Shown here: positions 1 through 12,211 of the stretch, piece after piece
Position numbering within the stretch: position 1 is the first letter of the stretch
Layout of the letters: every line of letters begins with the position of its first letter
Assembly (NCBI GenBank): GCA_027382625.1
Contig: JAJKFJ010021831.1
Location: 1 to 64,000, forward strand
DNA length: 64,000 bases
From: Tetmemena sp. SeJ-2015
Lineage: Eukaryota > Ciliophora > Spirotrichea > Sporadotrichida > Oxytrichidae
Direction of reading: 5' to 3'
Made by a program: the position numbers and the translations under genes
Notes under the pieces: generated by a model
Databases searched by the model: none
What the model saw: only the letters and a program-made list of their open reading frames with translations
Told to the model about the DNA's origin: nothing

Positions 1-215
1 AAAATTTGATTAATTTAGGAATTTAAATTTTAAAAATCATAAATGAATTCTTTAATTAGATATATCCTCCTGAAAAATAAATCACTTGTTAAATTTTTCT
101 TGGCAAAATTTTTACAATATTTTTTAAACATAAATATATTCTTTAAGATACTATAGGGTAATAATTTATTAAAAGTATTATCATAAACAAAATTAGAATT
201 AATATGTGATAAATT

Positions 216-1808
216 TCAAGCAACTGATGTTTTTTGAATGATTAATTCTCCTGCGTTTGTTAAAGCAAGGTAAACTCTGTTTCCTTTCTCTTAAATGATA
301 TCCTCATTTTTGTCTAGTGCTTATAATACAAGCTATCCAATTTAGGATTAACCTTCATAGTTTTATGAGCTTCTCAATTCTCCTTGATACCCAACCTTGG
401 TCACATCTACTATCTTACATTTACCAGTTTAAATATGCATTTACAGAATCACAGGAAACATTTCTAAGCTAAAGTTTGATGGTATCTAAAATACACACTC
501 ATGTGGCATGCTTATTTAAATTTTCCCAACTTATTAGCAATTCTCATAATTTATGAGAAAGCAATCTGAATCGCAAATCGCAATGAGAAGTTTCTCATCT
601 ATAAATTAAACTTCTTATATTCTCCCTGAGAGTATTTCAGTGCTGTTGTTGTATAATTGGCCACTTCCATTAGTCATGTATCTCAACAGTCTTCTACTTT
701 CAAAGAGAGTGCACAAGAAATGGCTTCCAATTTTACTTTGGGCCTTTGCATGAAAAGGATTATAAAGAAATGTCAACCATCTCGTCTAGTTCAAGCTATT
801 TGAAATCCTCGAAAATTCAGTCTTCTATTGGACTAAGTTACTCCCCTATATTTTCATTGTTGAAACTTTATAATTCTTAAAAGCGAAAAGGATTGTATCG
901 AAATCTAAGTAGAAACAAGAATAAGGAGTTGCTTCCAAGTTTTGTTGGACTTCAAAGGTGCTTAAATCTAAGACCATTTAATTAATGATTAAGCTGTTGC
1001 CAAACTTGAATATAAACTCTGGTTAGTTATCTAATTTAGAAATAACTTGGCACTAGAAGGACCCTTTCTTCAAATTTTACTATACTTTGACAATATCACA
1101 CAATTAACTTCCCTCACATTTTAAAAGGAAAACATCATTATCAAGCTACTTAATAAACTAGTCATATTTTTCAGAGCTAGATACTTAAGAAGATTCTTAA
1201 GATATTTTCAGATCTTGTCTTGGCATGTGACTGCTTACTTATAGGTCTTTAATTGGAGCAAGAATTGCTATAAATTTATCAATAGCAAGTTGTAAGGAAT
1301 TTAAAACGGGTAAATTTCTACTTTCGAACTCTCCCAGATCTAAACTACTAGAAGGTCCCTCAGTTTTCATCCATCCTTTTCCTTATGTAAACTCTTATTT
1401 ATTTTATTGCTGGTTCATCAATTTTGAAACCTTATAAATAATCCCTTCTGCATTTTTTATAGCAGACTCTAGTTTCTCAGGAATAGACTTTACGAGTTGC
1501 TTAAGTTTATCGCAGGACATCTGTATCTGTGTTATTAACTTAGCCATTTAGCAATTTTAATTACTGAGTTTAATTCCTTCTAATTTATATTAATCTTGTT
1601 GATCTGAAAGTTTTGGCAGAAGTTTTTCGCACTTATCCTTTTTCTTTTTTAAGCCTGGCTCAGAATTCAATTTGTCTTTCCTTGTCACACTTTTTCTATT
1701 TGATGTTATTGAATCATTAATCGCTTAATTTTGATCATCTTCTATTTCATTTTTTAAATTAGCAAATTCATTTAAGTATTATCTAAGCTAATATTACTCG
1801 TTTTTCAT
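216..1808 (-). CDS. coiled-coil plus propeller-like family protein, group I (530 aa)
   Basis: Intact single-exon frame of 530 codons with TAA/TAG read as Gln. It starts at the ATG ending at 1808 (MKNEQYQLRQ) and stops at TGA 216-218. Residues 1-90 are charged and Lys-rich. Residues 95-150 form a helical segment (CDKLKQLVKSIPEKLES, AEGIIYKVSKLM). The remaining 320 or so residues alternate short beta-strand-like runs with polar turns. Diagnostic family motifs are RLDNxPE, NPFxxKA, HFLC, and CQQxGKI. No signal peptide, membrane span or catalytic motif is seen. The next four upstream genes on this strand are close paralogues. The function is unknown; a scaffold or protein-binding role is inferred only from the architecture. 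Confidence 0.85.
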
Positions 1809-2336
1809 TATAAGAGAAATAATAAATACAAAATATAATAAATATTTCAGCTATTATAAATAAAATTCTCAATATTCAATTATCAATCAAATATCACCCT
1901 GATTTTGGAATTGTAAAATTTGACATCAATATTCTTATTCTTCAAAGAAAAAACTATTCCTCTAAAAGAAAAGGTTAAACTGATTCCAAATAAAATATAT
2001 TTTAAAGTCAGAATTAAATTAATTAAAAAAATCATTGCTAGAAAATTATTTTGATTTTTAAAATAATCACTCTGACAATCATTTTATAAACATATACACG
2101 TCGATTATAATATAATTTAAGTAATAATTTTCTTGATTCAAATAATTGCAGCATCTTAAATTTTAGTTAAGGTGAGTACTTTTTGTCTTTCCATTCGCCG
2201 TGGAAATCATACTAAAATAATAATCTATTCTTCAATTTATAAATATAATCGTACATATAAGGACGAGGCTCATGATATAAATTTAAAAATTTGAATTAAA
2301 AGATGTTTTAGATTGCTTCAAAATTAAATTCAATTA
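1809..2336. other. AT-rich spacer
   Basis: About 530 bases between two group I genes, mostly A and T with short homopolymers. I see no RNA gene, repeat or convincing reading frame. It must hold the promoter of the 0.2 kb gene and the 3' end of the 2.3 kb gene, but no motif stands out. Confidence 0.5.
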
Positions 2337-3932
2337 TCAAGCTACTTATACTTGCTCAATCATTAAATCTCCAGAGTTTGTCAATATGAGATATGCCCTG
2401 CTTCCATTATAAATGGCGCCATCCTCATATTAGTCTAGAGCCCCTAAAATTATCTATCCTATTTGAGAAGACGTTGTGCTCTTACTTTGCATTTTTAACT
2501 GGCCCTAGTATCCCACTTTAGTAATATCCACTATCTTACACTTTCCTTTTGAATTCTTCTTTTAGACTATGACTGGAAACATTTCTAGGCTGAAATTCAC
2601 TGGTATCTATAATTAGTTATTACTAGTCTAGCTGATTGAAATTTTGCCAAGTTATTAGCAGCTATGATAATTAATTAAGATGTAATCTGAATCACAAAGA
2701 GCTACTAGAAATTTCTCATCCACAAATTGCACTTCATTTATTTTACTAGGAACTAACTCATTGCCATTATTGTATAAGTTACCGTTTCCATTCATCATGT
2801 ACCTAATTAGCCTTTTGCTTTCCCAGAGAGTGCAAAGAAAATGGTCTCCAATCAGAATTTAAGCTTTATAATTGAATGGATTCAGAAGAAAAGTCAGATT
2901 TCTTATTTAATTACGCCCATTAGTTATTCTAGCTGGCTCAATTTTTACTGGGACCAAAATCCCTCCCTCTATTTTAACTGTTTAGACTTTATATAACTTG
3001 TATGTAAAAAGAAGAGTATCTGAGTTTAAGTAGAAGCATGATAATGGTACTTTTTCTAAAGTCTGAATTACTTCGAAAGTGCTCAAGTCAAGCACCATTT
3101 CATTAATTATGAGCTTATTTCCAAATTTAAAAATTAACTCTGGTTGGTTATCCAATCTGGAAATCACATCAGTATTAAATGATCCATTTCTCTCATCCTA
3201 TTAAATTCTTACAATATCGTACTCTTGTTTTCCTTTACTTTTTAAAACGAAAATATCATTCTCTATTTATTTAATTAAGGATTCATATTTTAAGTTGCAT
3301 TAAACTAATTATGAATTCTGCAATATCTTGAGGTCTTGCCTTGGCATATAGCTATCAACCTTTAGATCCTTAATTGGCATAAGTATGGCTATGAATTTCT
3401 CTACTGCAACTTATAAAGAGCTTAACACAGGAACATGCCTATTTTCAAAGTCAATAAGGCTTTCAGAGCATGCAATATTTTCACTTTTCAAAGGACTTCT
3501 ACCTTGTTAAAATTCTTATTTATTTGTTTGCTAATTCAAGAGTTTAAATACCTTATATATGATTACTTCAGCATTCTTGATTGCTGAATTTAGTTTCTCT
3601 GGAATAGATATGACTAATTGCTTCAGCTTTTCACACGAAATCTGAATCTGAGATATAAGCTGGGCAACTATGCTGCTTTTGTCAGTGAATTTAATTTCTT
3701 CAAGCTTGAATTTATCTTCTGAGAGCGAAGTTTGAAGTTACTTTTAGTTTTTTACTTTACTGGCTTTAGAAGAGTCAACTTTATTTTTATTCTTCCCTTT
3801 TTTAATGTTTTGCTTTTGATTAATTTAATTAGTTCCTTTATCTTCTAATTAGAAGTTATTATCTGCCATTTCATATTTGAAATTTTAATAACCATTTAAG
3901 AAGAAATTCATATAATCCTATTCGCTTTTCAT
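2337..3932 (-). CDS. coiled-coil plus propeller-like family protein, group I (531 aa)
   Basis: Intact frame from the ATG ending at 3932 (MKSEQDYMNF) to TGA 2337-2339, with internal TAA/TAG as Gln. It aligns along its whole length with the 0.2 kb gene. It shares the basic linker (KQNIKKGKNKNKV), the helix ISIPEKLNSAIKNAEVI, a propeller-like C terminus with RLDNQPELIFKFGNK, NPFNYKAQ, GDHFLC and CQQLGKIS, and a short C-terminal tail. The paralogous start supports this ATG. The protein has no visible enzyme motif. It is most likely a tandem duplicate of its neighbours, with divergence concentrated in the N-terminal linker. The function is unknown. Confidence 0.86.
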
Positions 3933-4372
3933 TTTTTAAGATATTGGCTAAAACCTTAGTTTTAATAGAATTAGTATGCAATTTGAATATTCTGATTTAA
4001 AATGACAACTATATATATTTTAGTAATTTAAAAGTAATCATTTTTTTTATTATATTTTTCAGAATCAAAATTTCTTTCTTATTAAAAATAAATATCTTAT
4101 AAATTGAAATAGAAATATATTGATACAGAACCCTAATTCAGCTTTCAAACTCCAAGGGAAATTAAAATTATATTCAAATAATTTGGAATAGAAAATTACT
4201 AATTCAAGATATATTTAGCTATCTTTTGAACCGTTGATGAAAAAATTTAAATAATTACGATTAATTGAGACCAGATAGTAAATTACTATAATTTAAAAAT
4301 ATTTATAATTTTTAACAAATAAATTGTGTTATACTCAAATATATATATATTTGTCCTTAATTTGATGAAAGT
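3933..4372. other. AT-rich spacer
   Basis: 440 bases of AT-rich DNA between group I genes, with poly-T and TA runs (for example near 4340-4350). No gene, RNA or repeat is recognised. Confidence 0.5.
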
Positions 4373-5983
4373 TCATTACGCGTGAATTTACTCTGCCATC
4401 AATTACCCCTGCTCATTTAACAGTATGTAAAATCGTGTGTGATTATTTTACACAGAAACTTCTTGATCTTCCTTCAACCTAATGATCATTTAACCCAAAT
4501 TAGCTTTAGCATATTAGCTGCTTTCAATTTTGTATGAGCCTTTATAACCAAACTGAGTCACATCTACAATTTAGCATTTGCTAGTCTTAAAGTTTTTCTA
4601 AATGAGGACCGGAAAATATTCTCCACAAAAATTGACAGGAATCTAAATTAGACTATCCTACGCTGCTGTAAGGCTAATTTTACCTAGTTTCTCGCATGTC
4701 TAATAATTTATTAAGAAGCATTCAGAGTCACCGATCGCTATGAGTAAATTTGAATCAATAAACTACCAGTCATTAGTTTTACCAACCACTAATTCCTGGC
4801 CAATAGATTACTAGCATACTCCTCCTTTCATTGGATATTTAATCAGCCGATAGTTTGCATGAAGTAGACAAAGAAAATGGTCACCTATTATCCTCTACGC
4901 TTCATCATAAAATGGGTTCCTTAAAAATTTCAAATGCTTATCTTCATTAGAGCCACTTGAAGTTCTTGCATATTCTGTCTTTAATGGCACTAGAGTTTAC
5001 TCGAGTATTTTCAAAGTTTATACTCTGTATCTTTTATAAGCAAAGAGGATTGTATCTGAATTCATTTGGAAACAAGAATAAGGAGCCTTCACAAGCTTTT
5101 GAACTACTTAAAATGATTCAAAGTCCAGAACTAACTCGTCAATAATTAGCTTGTTATCAAATTTGAAAATTAGTCTTGGGATGCTATCTAATCTGGTAAT
5201 TGTATGTGCGTAAAATTGACCTTGATAATTATCTAGATTAACTTTTACTATATCGCATTCCTACCCATCTTAGCACTTAAGGATGAAAATATCATTTTCT
5301 AGTTGAGTTATTAGAGAATCATATTTTTAAGTTTAGTAAATTTTATGGGAACAATTTTTTATCTAAAGCTCTATTTTTGGTAACTGAATATTAAATTTCA
5401 TATCTTGAGCTGGTTGTAGTATAGTGATAAGCTATTCTATACTATTTTTAGCCTATTAAAGGACAGGTCTGTGCTTACTCTAAATTTCTTCTTAGTTATT
5501 ATTGCTAATTTGGCTGGTAAATTAATTTTGATCATTGATGTCTTCTTTCTTATTTTAAAACGCGTGGTTTTGCTTAATGATTTTGGAAACTACTTGATTT
5601 GTATTGTAAATAATAGACTCAATCTTTTCAGAAACACTCTTAGCGACTATTTTCAGCCTACTGCTTAAAGTTTATATTGTTGCAATCAGCAGGGTTAGCT
5701 CTGAGTTATTTTTATCTTTTTCAATTATATTTTTATCATTACTCTTTTCATCTTTAAGTTACTAATTTTAATTTGAAGTATTTTAATTTCCTTAATTTGG
5801 TTTATTTTTTTTCCTTTTAGAAGTCTTTATTTTTTATTCTTCTTAAGTTTATTATTCCTTTAAGGTTTTATTTTGATCTTTCTGAAATCGATCAACTTAT
5901 AGAAGTTGATAATCACTTTTAATTTGGCTCTAATAAGCGTACTCATTAAGCAATTTTTACAAAAGAATCTATTCACTATTCAT
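4373..5983 (-). CDS. coiled-coil plus propeller-like family protein, group I (536 aa)
   Basis: Intact frame of 536 codons from the ATG ending at 5983 (MNSEQILLQK) to TGA 4373-4375. An in-frame ATG 39 bases further upstream (ending at 6022) would add 13 residues. I prefer 5983 because it matches the start of the two neighbouring paralogues. The first 110 residues are rich in Lys, Asn and Gln, many encoded by TAA/TAG. A helical segment (KIVAKSVSEKIESIIYN) follows, then the propeller-like region with NPFYDEAQ, GDHFLC and YQTCEKLGKIS. It is more divergent from the 0.2 and 2.3 kb genes than they are from each other. The function is unknown. Confidence 0.84.
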
Positions 5984-6238
5984 TTCCTTATTTTTTTAAT
6001 TTATAAACTGCTGATATTCCATTTTATCAATCGAATTACTAAAATTTTTAAATTCAAAATTTCTTTTCATTTAAAAGTTTAAAATCTTTTTCATATTGAG
6101 GTTTTTTAATAATTATAACCGTAAAAATATAAAAATTTTCCTAATCATAAAATAATGCAAAATAATTAATTATATAAAATTATTAAAAAAATAATTTTTC
6201 ATAGTCTATTAAATATTTTTCAGTAAAATAATCAAACA

Positions 6239-6562
6239 ATGTAATTTGGTAATGACAAGAGACTACTGAGTCTGAAGATCGAGAATCTAAACTTATTTTA
6301 TGTTTTATTGATTAATCTAGTGCTATACATGCGGGAGTTGGACGTGATGTGGGGCGCCGCACTAAGTTAAAATCTGACTCTGAAAAAGTAAAGAAGCGAT
6401 TACGAATTCGGAGAGCACTTCTGGATGGGTCTCAAGCGAAGGAAAGTCAAATTCACTAGAGTCAAGCTCACAGACACTCACCTCGACAACCACTCACTCT
6501 ATTACTTCCATTATAATTTATAATATAATTATTTGCCAATTCTCATAAATTTACAACATTGA
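6239..6562 (+). CDS. conserved mini-gene, copy 1 (107 aa, unknown)
   Basis: Plus-strand frame opening at ATG 6239 and closing at TGA 6560-6562. A shorter alternative starts at ATG 6329. The core (MRELDVMWGAALSQNLTL and YEFGEHFWMGLKRRKVKF) is almost identical to a second copy at 11972. The six base differences within the aligned core codons are five silent changes and one Asp/Glu exchange, which indicates protein-level selection in this frame. Two core Gln codons are TAA. The segment between codons 15 and 30 is AT-rich and differs by one base in length between copies, so the true N terminus is uncertain and may involve an intron. It is small and strongly basic; I do not recognise the family. 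It is one of the few genes on this strand. Confidence 0.55.
6254..6508 (+). repeat. dispersed direct repeat, copy 1
   Basis: A 255-base block beginning GACAAGAGACTACTGAGTCT is repeated in the same orientation at 11898-12150. Identity is high except for about 50 AT-rich bases near 6287-6330. Flanking DNA is not alignable. The base composition is far richer in G and C than the surroundings. The copies flank the 7.5 and 9.6 kb genes. Confidence 0.9.
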
Positions 6563-7492
6563 GACATGAAAAAAAAAGTACAAACATACTTTTTCAAAGA
6601 TATTTTTAAAAAGGTTCTAATGAAATAACAAATAAAAATTCTAAAGAAAGGTTGGTCTTGAATAAAATAATAATTCTTAATCTATATTTTGGTAGGAGAT
6701 GCTTTGAAATTAAATATTATTGCATACCAGAAGTCCCTAGATCCTTCTTAATAATATTTTAAAATAATAATTTAAACCTTATTTTTATTGCATTAAGATT
6801 TATTTATAGTTAATTATTTAAGCTCTTTATATCAGAAAAAATATTAAGTTCTAATTCATAAGAATTTTTATAAAAAAAATTTCTGACTATTCCTTTAATG
6901 AATAAATTCATCTTATTTATAAAGGAATCATAATTTAGTCTGAATAAAATTAATTCTGTGGGAAAAAAGCATACCTCATTAAATATTTACTTATGAAAGA
7001 TATTAAACTCAATTACTATCTGAAATTTAAAAGATCTAAATCAGAGAAATAAATTATTTGAATACAGATAAATTGTAAATTCACATAAATTTTGAAGCGC
7101 TTTTGTTAATAGGTGTGCATCTTGCAAGAAATCAACCCCCCTGCAAAATTAGAATAAATCATTAATGCTATAGACAATCAAATTTAATATTTTCAATTCA
7201 CGAAAATAAGAAACTTGAATGATGTTTTATAGTTATATTAGCTTGTTAAAAATCATTTGTCTTATTTTATTAAAATTGTCATTAAAGTTATCATTCTATA
7301 AGTTTTAAAATAGAAAAGCAAAATAAAAGAAATGTTCTAAAAAATTAATCGCATAATAATTTAAATCAAACCGAATTTATATTATGAAAATAAGATAGTA
7401 AGAGGCATTCTTTATTTATTTTTAATGCAATTCTATTTCTATACTATTTTAATAAAACAAAAGATTACTGTAAGTTATATGATATTCTTTTA
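6563..7492. other. AT-rich spacer
   Basis: 930 bases of AT-rich sequence between the mini-gene and the next family member. Short open stretches exist because TGA is the only stop, but none has protein-like composition or a paralogue in the window. Confidence 0.5.
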
Positions 7493-9016
7493 TCATTATA
7501 CATTGATATATCCTGCATCTAAAAGTCCATCCTCCCTTATTGAAATATAAAACCTGCTACAGCTATTTAAAGAAACTTCCTTATTATCATAATCTAGATC
7601 TACAACCTATCCTATTTGCTACCTCATTTAGAAATTTCTCAAACTTTAGCTCTCTCCTTAGTAACCGACTTATGCAATATCTATGATTTTCAAAATTCCT
7701 TTCTCTTATTCTTTTGAGATGACTACAGGAAAAATATCAACGTTGAAATTTGCGGGAATCTAGAAGAAGATGCCCTATCGAGAAAAACTGACTTTGCCCA
7801 ATTATTAGCATGTAGCGTAATTTACAAGTAGACAATTTGTCTCATTCATAGAAACAAGATGCTACTCATCAACAAATTAAACTTCCAATATTTGATCTTT
7901 GATTAATAAATGCTGGCTATTTAACAAGGGAATGCTTGGATTGTATTTGTAAAGAAGCAATTTTATCTATCCGTGTAAGAAGCAAAGAAAATGATCTCCT
8001 ATTTAACTTTGAGCCTTTTTGTAAAAAGGGTTTTGTAGAAATGTAATGAACTTATCCCAATTATTTCCTCCAAATTTTCTAGCAAACTCAGATTTTATAA
8101 TAATCAAATTATTATCTTCAAATTTCACAGTTTGCACTTTGTATCCTAAATTAGCGAACAATATTGCATCTTTATTTATCTTGTAGCAAGAGTGGGGAGC
8201 TTTCTTAAGCTAATATATTTATTGGAAAGTCTTGAAATCTAGAGCCATATTGTCTATTATCAAAGTATCGTTACACTTGAAGATCAAATCAGGGATATTA
8301 TCAAGCCTCGACTTTATTTAAGTCTACACAGAATTATTTTGATTCTTATATAATTGCAATATTTCACATTCTTAACTGTCTTTTAGCTTTAGAACGAATA
8401 AGTCATTTTCGAGTTAAGATATCAATGAATCATATTTTGAAATTTATGGAGACATTTTAAGTGTTTACTCAACTATTTGAAGCTCCTATTTCGGCATGTG
8501 ATTATAGATTTTATAATCTTAAATAGGCAACAGTGTATTTATAAGATTATCTAATGCACCTTTGAGTTGTTATAGAATTGGAAGATTTTTACTTTAAAAC
8601 TAATCAAATTACGATTGACTATTAATCTTTTCATCTTTGAGTTATTTGATATTTCTTTGAATATCTTATTTGTAGATATTCTATTTCATAAGTTTTGTTA
8701 TTTTGTAGATTACTATTTCTGCATTTTTGATTGCTAAGTTTATCTATTCAGGAATAGTTAAGACTAAGTGTTTTAATTTTTCACAAGAAGAAAGAACTGA
8801 CTATACTAATCCTGATAGGGAATTATTTCCACAGATATTATCTAACTACGTTTTGAGATCTTTTGTTTCCTTCTTTGCTCTTTTTTGTTATTTAGTTGCT
8901 CATTTAATTTTTTATTTTTAGAAAGATTTTTCTTCCTCTTGCTTTTATACAATATTTTCATCATCTTCAATCTCAATAAAGGTTTCACATTTTAGTAATT
9001 AATCTTAGGTCTTCAT
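7493..9016 (-). pseudogene. group I family member with an in-frame TGA at codon 39
   Basis: The frame runs from the ATG ending at 9016 (MKTQDQLLKC) to TGA 7493-7495, 508 codons, and aligns with the other group I genes throughout: helix LTIPEQINLAIKNAE, NPFYKKAQ, GDHFLCFL, CQQLGKVS. A TGA at 8900-8902 interrupts the N-terminal linker (before it KQKIK, after it ATKQQKRAKKE) without changing frame. It could be a nonsense mutation, an unrecognised intron (a 78-base GT...AG option spans it), a sequence error, or TGA read as sense. The remaining 470 codons are intact and conserved, so a recent loss or a live gene are both possible. Confidence 0.7.
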
Positions 9017-9624
9017 TTTCTAAAATAAAATTTTAATCTTGCAATTAAATTTCATTATAGTTTATAATATTATATAAATATTCAAAAATTTATTATGTTT
9101 ACTCATTTCAAAAATATTATATTAATAAGATCTTATAAAATTATGAAACTGTCTTAGTTTAAGACTCAAATTATTTCAGTCAGTCTTATGCATTTTCTAT
9201 ATCAAGATGTTTCACTTATTTATAATAAATATTTAAGATTATTATCTCTGTTTTTTTATTTCAAATCTCTTTCACTATATAGAGGTTGAGAAAATTATAA
9301 TTTGTCATTAACTCAAATGATTATTAGCTAGATAATATATATTTTTAAATTTATGGGCAATTTTAGATAAGAATTGAAAATCAAATTGAATATATTTCGC
9401 AAAATATTAATAAAGCTAATAATTTTTAATTTATAAAAAAAAATTGATAAAGAAGCTTCATTGTCAGCTTTTAAATGATCCAATTATATTAAGCATATTT
9501 CATAACTTATATTGATAACTGTAATATATAATTATATGCAAAGAAAAAATTTATTAGATTTATGAAATATGTTTTTAAAAAATTTTAACCTTTTAATAAA
9601 TAAATAAATAAATAAATAACTTTA
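9017..9624. other. AT-rich spacer
   Basis: 608 bases, strongly AT-rich, ending in a short (taaa)n-like run near 9595-9620 just beyond the stop of the 9.6 kb gene. No gene seen. Confidence 0.5.
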
Positions 9625-11139
9625 TCATGATACCTTGGCATACCCAGCAGTTAAGAAACCATCTTCTTTTAAAGCTATATAGCTCCTGCTGTAACTGCTC
9701 AAAGATAATTAATTGCTTTCAAGATCTATATCCACAATTTATCCTATCTGTTGCTTAACCTCGTTAGTATGAACATTTTTACACTCTCCATGATATCCCA
9801 CTTATTAAATATCTAGCACTCTTATTATTTCGTTGTCTTATTGATTTTAAATAATGACTGGATAAATGTCTAGATTAAAGTTTGCAGGAATCTAGTAGAA
9901 TGATTAACCTTGCGAGCAGTTGATCTTCCCCAATTATTAGCAAGACACATAATTAACAAGCAAACAGTATTACTAATTGATAGAAACTAGATGTGACTCA
10001 TCTATAAATTGAACTTCCTAGACTTATTCTTTAATAACTACTTGGCAATTGTTAATCAACGGGATATTTTAAGTGTATTTGTAGAGAAGTAACTTTATCT
10101 ATTCATTCAGGAAACATAGGAAATGATCTCCCATCAGATTTTTAGATTTCTTATAGAATGGGTTTTGAAGAAATGTCAAACTTTTGTCTTTATAATTACC
10201 TCCATGGATTCTAGCCTTTTCTATTTTTTAAGGGATAATTTTTCCATCAATTAATTTCATAAATTATATCTTGTAAAATTATTAAGCAAATAGAATTGTT
10301 TCATCGTTTACTTGGAAGCATGAAAAAGGAGTTTGATCAAGCATTTGAATAATTTGAAGCCTTTAAAAATCTAAGATCATGTTGTTTATCAAAAGCATAT
10401 TATTAAACTTGAAAATAATTTCTGGTGAATTGTCTAATCGAGACTTAGTTTCAGTTTGAATCAGTCCATTTTTTGTCATTGTAAATTTCAAGATATCGCA
10501 TTATTCACTGTCCTTCAATTTGAGAAGGAATAAGTCGTTCTCAAGCTAAGAGATTAAGCAATCATAGATTGAAGATTATTAAACTTGAATAGCATTTTCA
10601 GTAATTTAGATTTCTTGCTTTGGTAAAAGAGAATTAATTTACAAATCTTAAACAGGCAGCAGCTTATTGATTAGGTTATCAAGAGTACTTTAAAGCTGCT
10701 GCATTACAGGAATATTTTTCATTTCAAATTACTCATATTCTGTTATAGAATCATCATATTATTCCCGTTTTAAACTTTAAAGCTCACCCTTAAGCAATTC
10801 TTTCTTATGAATATTCTAGGTCATGAGTTATGAGATTTTATAAATGATTATCTCTGAAGTTTTAATTGCTGCGTTTATTTTATCAGGAATAGTTTATAAT
10901 AAATTTTTTAGCCTATCACAAGAATTTTAAACTTAATTTATCAACAATTATAATGAGTTACTTCTATCAATTTAACATTATGCTTCCCTCTTTAGCTTTT
11001 TTGGCTTTTGATTTTATTTGTTCTTTCTGTTTAATTTATCATTTATAAATGATTTATTTTCCTCTTGCTTTATAAATTATGGCAGGTCATTTCCATTTTT
11101 CTTGTTAAAATCTTCAATCTTAAATTGATTATGGTACAT
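9625..11139 (-). CDS. coiled-coil plus propeller-like family protein, group I (504 aa)
   Basis: Intact frame from the ATG ending at 11139 (MYHNQFKIED) to TGA 9625-9627. It is closest to the 7.5 kb member; both have a glycine-rich turn (GGN), FLQNPFYKK, GDHFLCF and a C terminus ending in GY plus a few residues. The N-terminal 80 residues are Lys/Asn-rich, residues 85-135 are helical (TIPDKINAAIKTSE), and the rest is propeller-like. TAA and TAG Gln codons are frequent. No functional motif is recognised. The start was chosen as the first ATG of the frame. Confidence 0.84.
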
Positions 11140-11897
11140 TTTGCAAAAGTATATATTTTATATTGCTAAGTTATAATTTGCTTTGAATATATCTAAATTT
11201 CTAAATATTCAAAATCATATTATTTTTGGAGCTGTAAAATTAAAATTGTTAGATTTTTCATAATTATGAAGCTATTTCTAATTCTATACTTTCATTAAAA
11301 TATGACAAGTGAATAAAATAAAAGCTTGAAGTATAAATTTCTACAAAACTAAGCTAATCATAAATTCTAAAATTAACAAAATGAATAAAAAAAAAAGCTT
11401 TATTCTTTGTGAAATTATCATATTTTTTCTTAAATCAAAATACAGCGCTTTAAAAATATATTTTAATTATCATATAAGTAATTAAAATTATTTAGCCATC
11501 AAATTGTAATAAGTCAAAAATATGCGAAATAAAAATGCATATAAATCTCGAAGAAAAAAAACATTTCAAAAATTTATTTTTTTCATCTTTATTTGTAAAA
11601 TTCATATTTTCTCTTATTTCTTTTTTCTTGCGAACCCTCAACATGATTTAGCTTTTCTTAGATAAATCATTATTTCTATATCATCATTTAAATTCAATAA
11701 CTCAGTTTTAGCAGAATTTTAAACTTTAAATGAAGCAGTCTTTATAGATTTTATAAAGAATAATTTAGGAGTTGATAAAAATAATATTCTAATTATATAA
11801 AAGTAAATTTCAAATTCTATGAACTGAAAAAATAGAAAAAGTATAAAGTCTTATTCAAAAGATATAACTTGTTCTTTGAATATAATATTTTATAGTA
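11140..11897. other. AT-rich spacer
   Basis: 758 bases of AT-rich DNA between the 9.6 kb gene and repeat copy 2. No gene, RNA or repeat is recognised. Confidence 0.5.
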
Positions 11898-12150
11898 GAC
11901 AAGAGACTACTGAGTCTGAAGATCGAGAATATAAATAAATATTATGCTTATTAATTAATCTCGTGCTGTACATGCGGGAGTTGGAAGTGATGTGGGGTGC
12001 CGCACTAAGTTAAAATCTGACTCTGAAAAAGTAAAGAAGCGATTACGAATTCGGAGAGCACTTCTGGATGGGCCTCAAGCGAAGGAAAGTCAAATTTACT
12101 CGAGTCAAACTCAAGACACTCACCTCGACAACCACTCACTCTATTACTTC
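11898..12150 (+). repeat. dispersed direct repeat, copy 2
   Basis: Second copy of the 6254-6508 block, 253 bases, same orientation, about 5.64 kb away. The outer parts are nearly identical, including the first 33 bases, while the AT-rich centre has diverged. A one-base deletion near 12110 relative to copy 1 shifts the coding frame at the 3' end. Confidence 0.9.
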
Positions 12151-12211
12151 AATCTAACAATTCCATTTTATTTAATAGATTAAATTTAAAATGCAAAAAT
12201 ATAGAATATGA
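11972..12211 (+). CDS. conserved mini-gene, copy 2 (79 aa, possibly degenerate)
   Basis: Frame from ATG 11972 to TGA 12209-12211. Codons 1-46 match copy 1 at 6329 with only silent or Asp/Glu changes. Then a one-base deletion relative to copy 1 changes the C terminus: copy 1 continues LTDTHLDNHSL, this copy KTLTSTTTHS. Upstream, the identical first 33 bases of the repeat are out of frame with the core because the AT-rich segment is one base shorter. It may therefore be a decaying copy, or the AT-rich segment may be spliced out. The function is unknown. Confidence 0.45.

Noticed and set aside
6254..6508. Structured non-coding RNA (snRNA, RNase P, SRP or 5S rRNA)
   Set aside because: No diagnostic motif of these RNAs was found, and the differences between the two copies follow codon positions in one frame, favouring a protein.
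6254..12150. LTR retrotransposon, because direct repeats flank 5.4 kb
   Set aside because: The interior holds family genes on the opposite strand, with no reverse transcriptase, integrase or primer-binding site.
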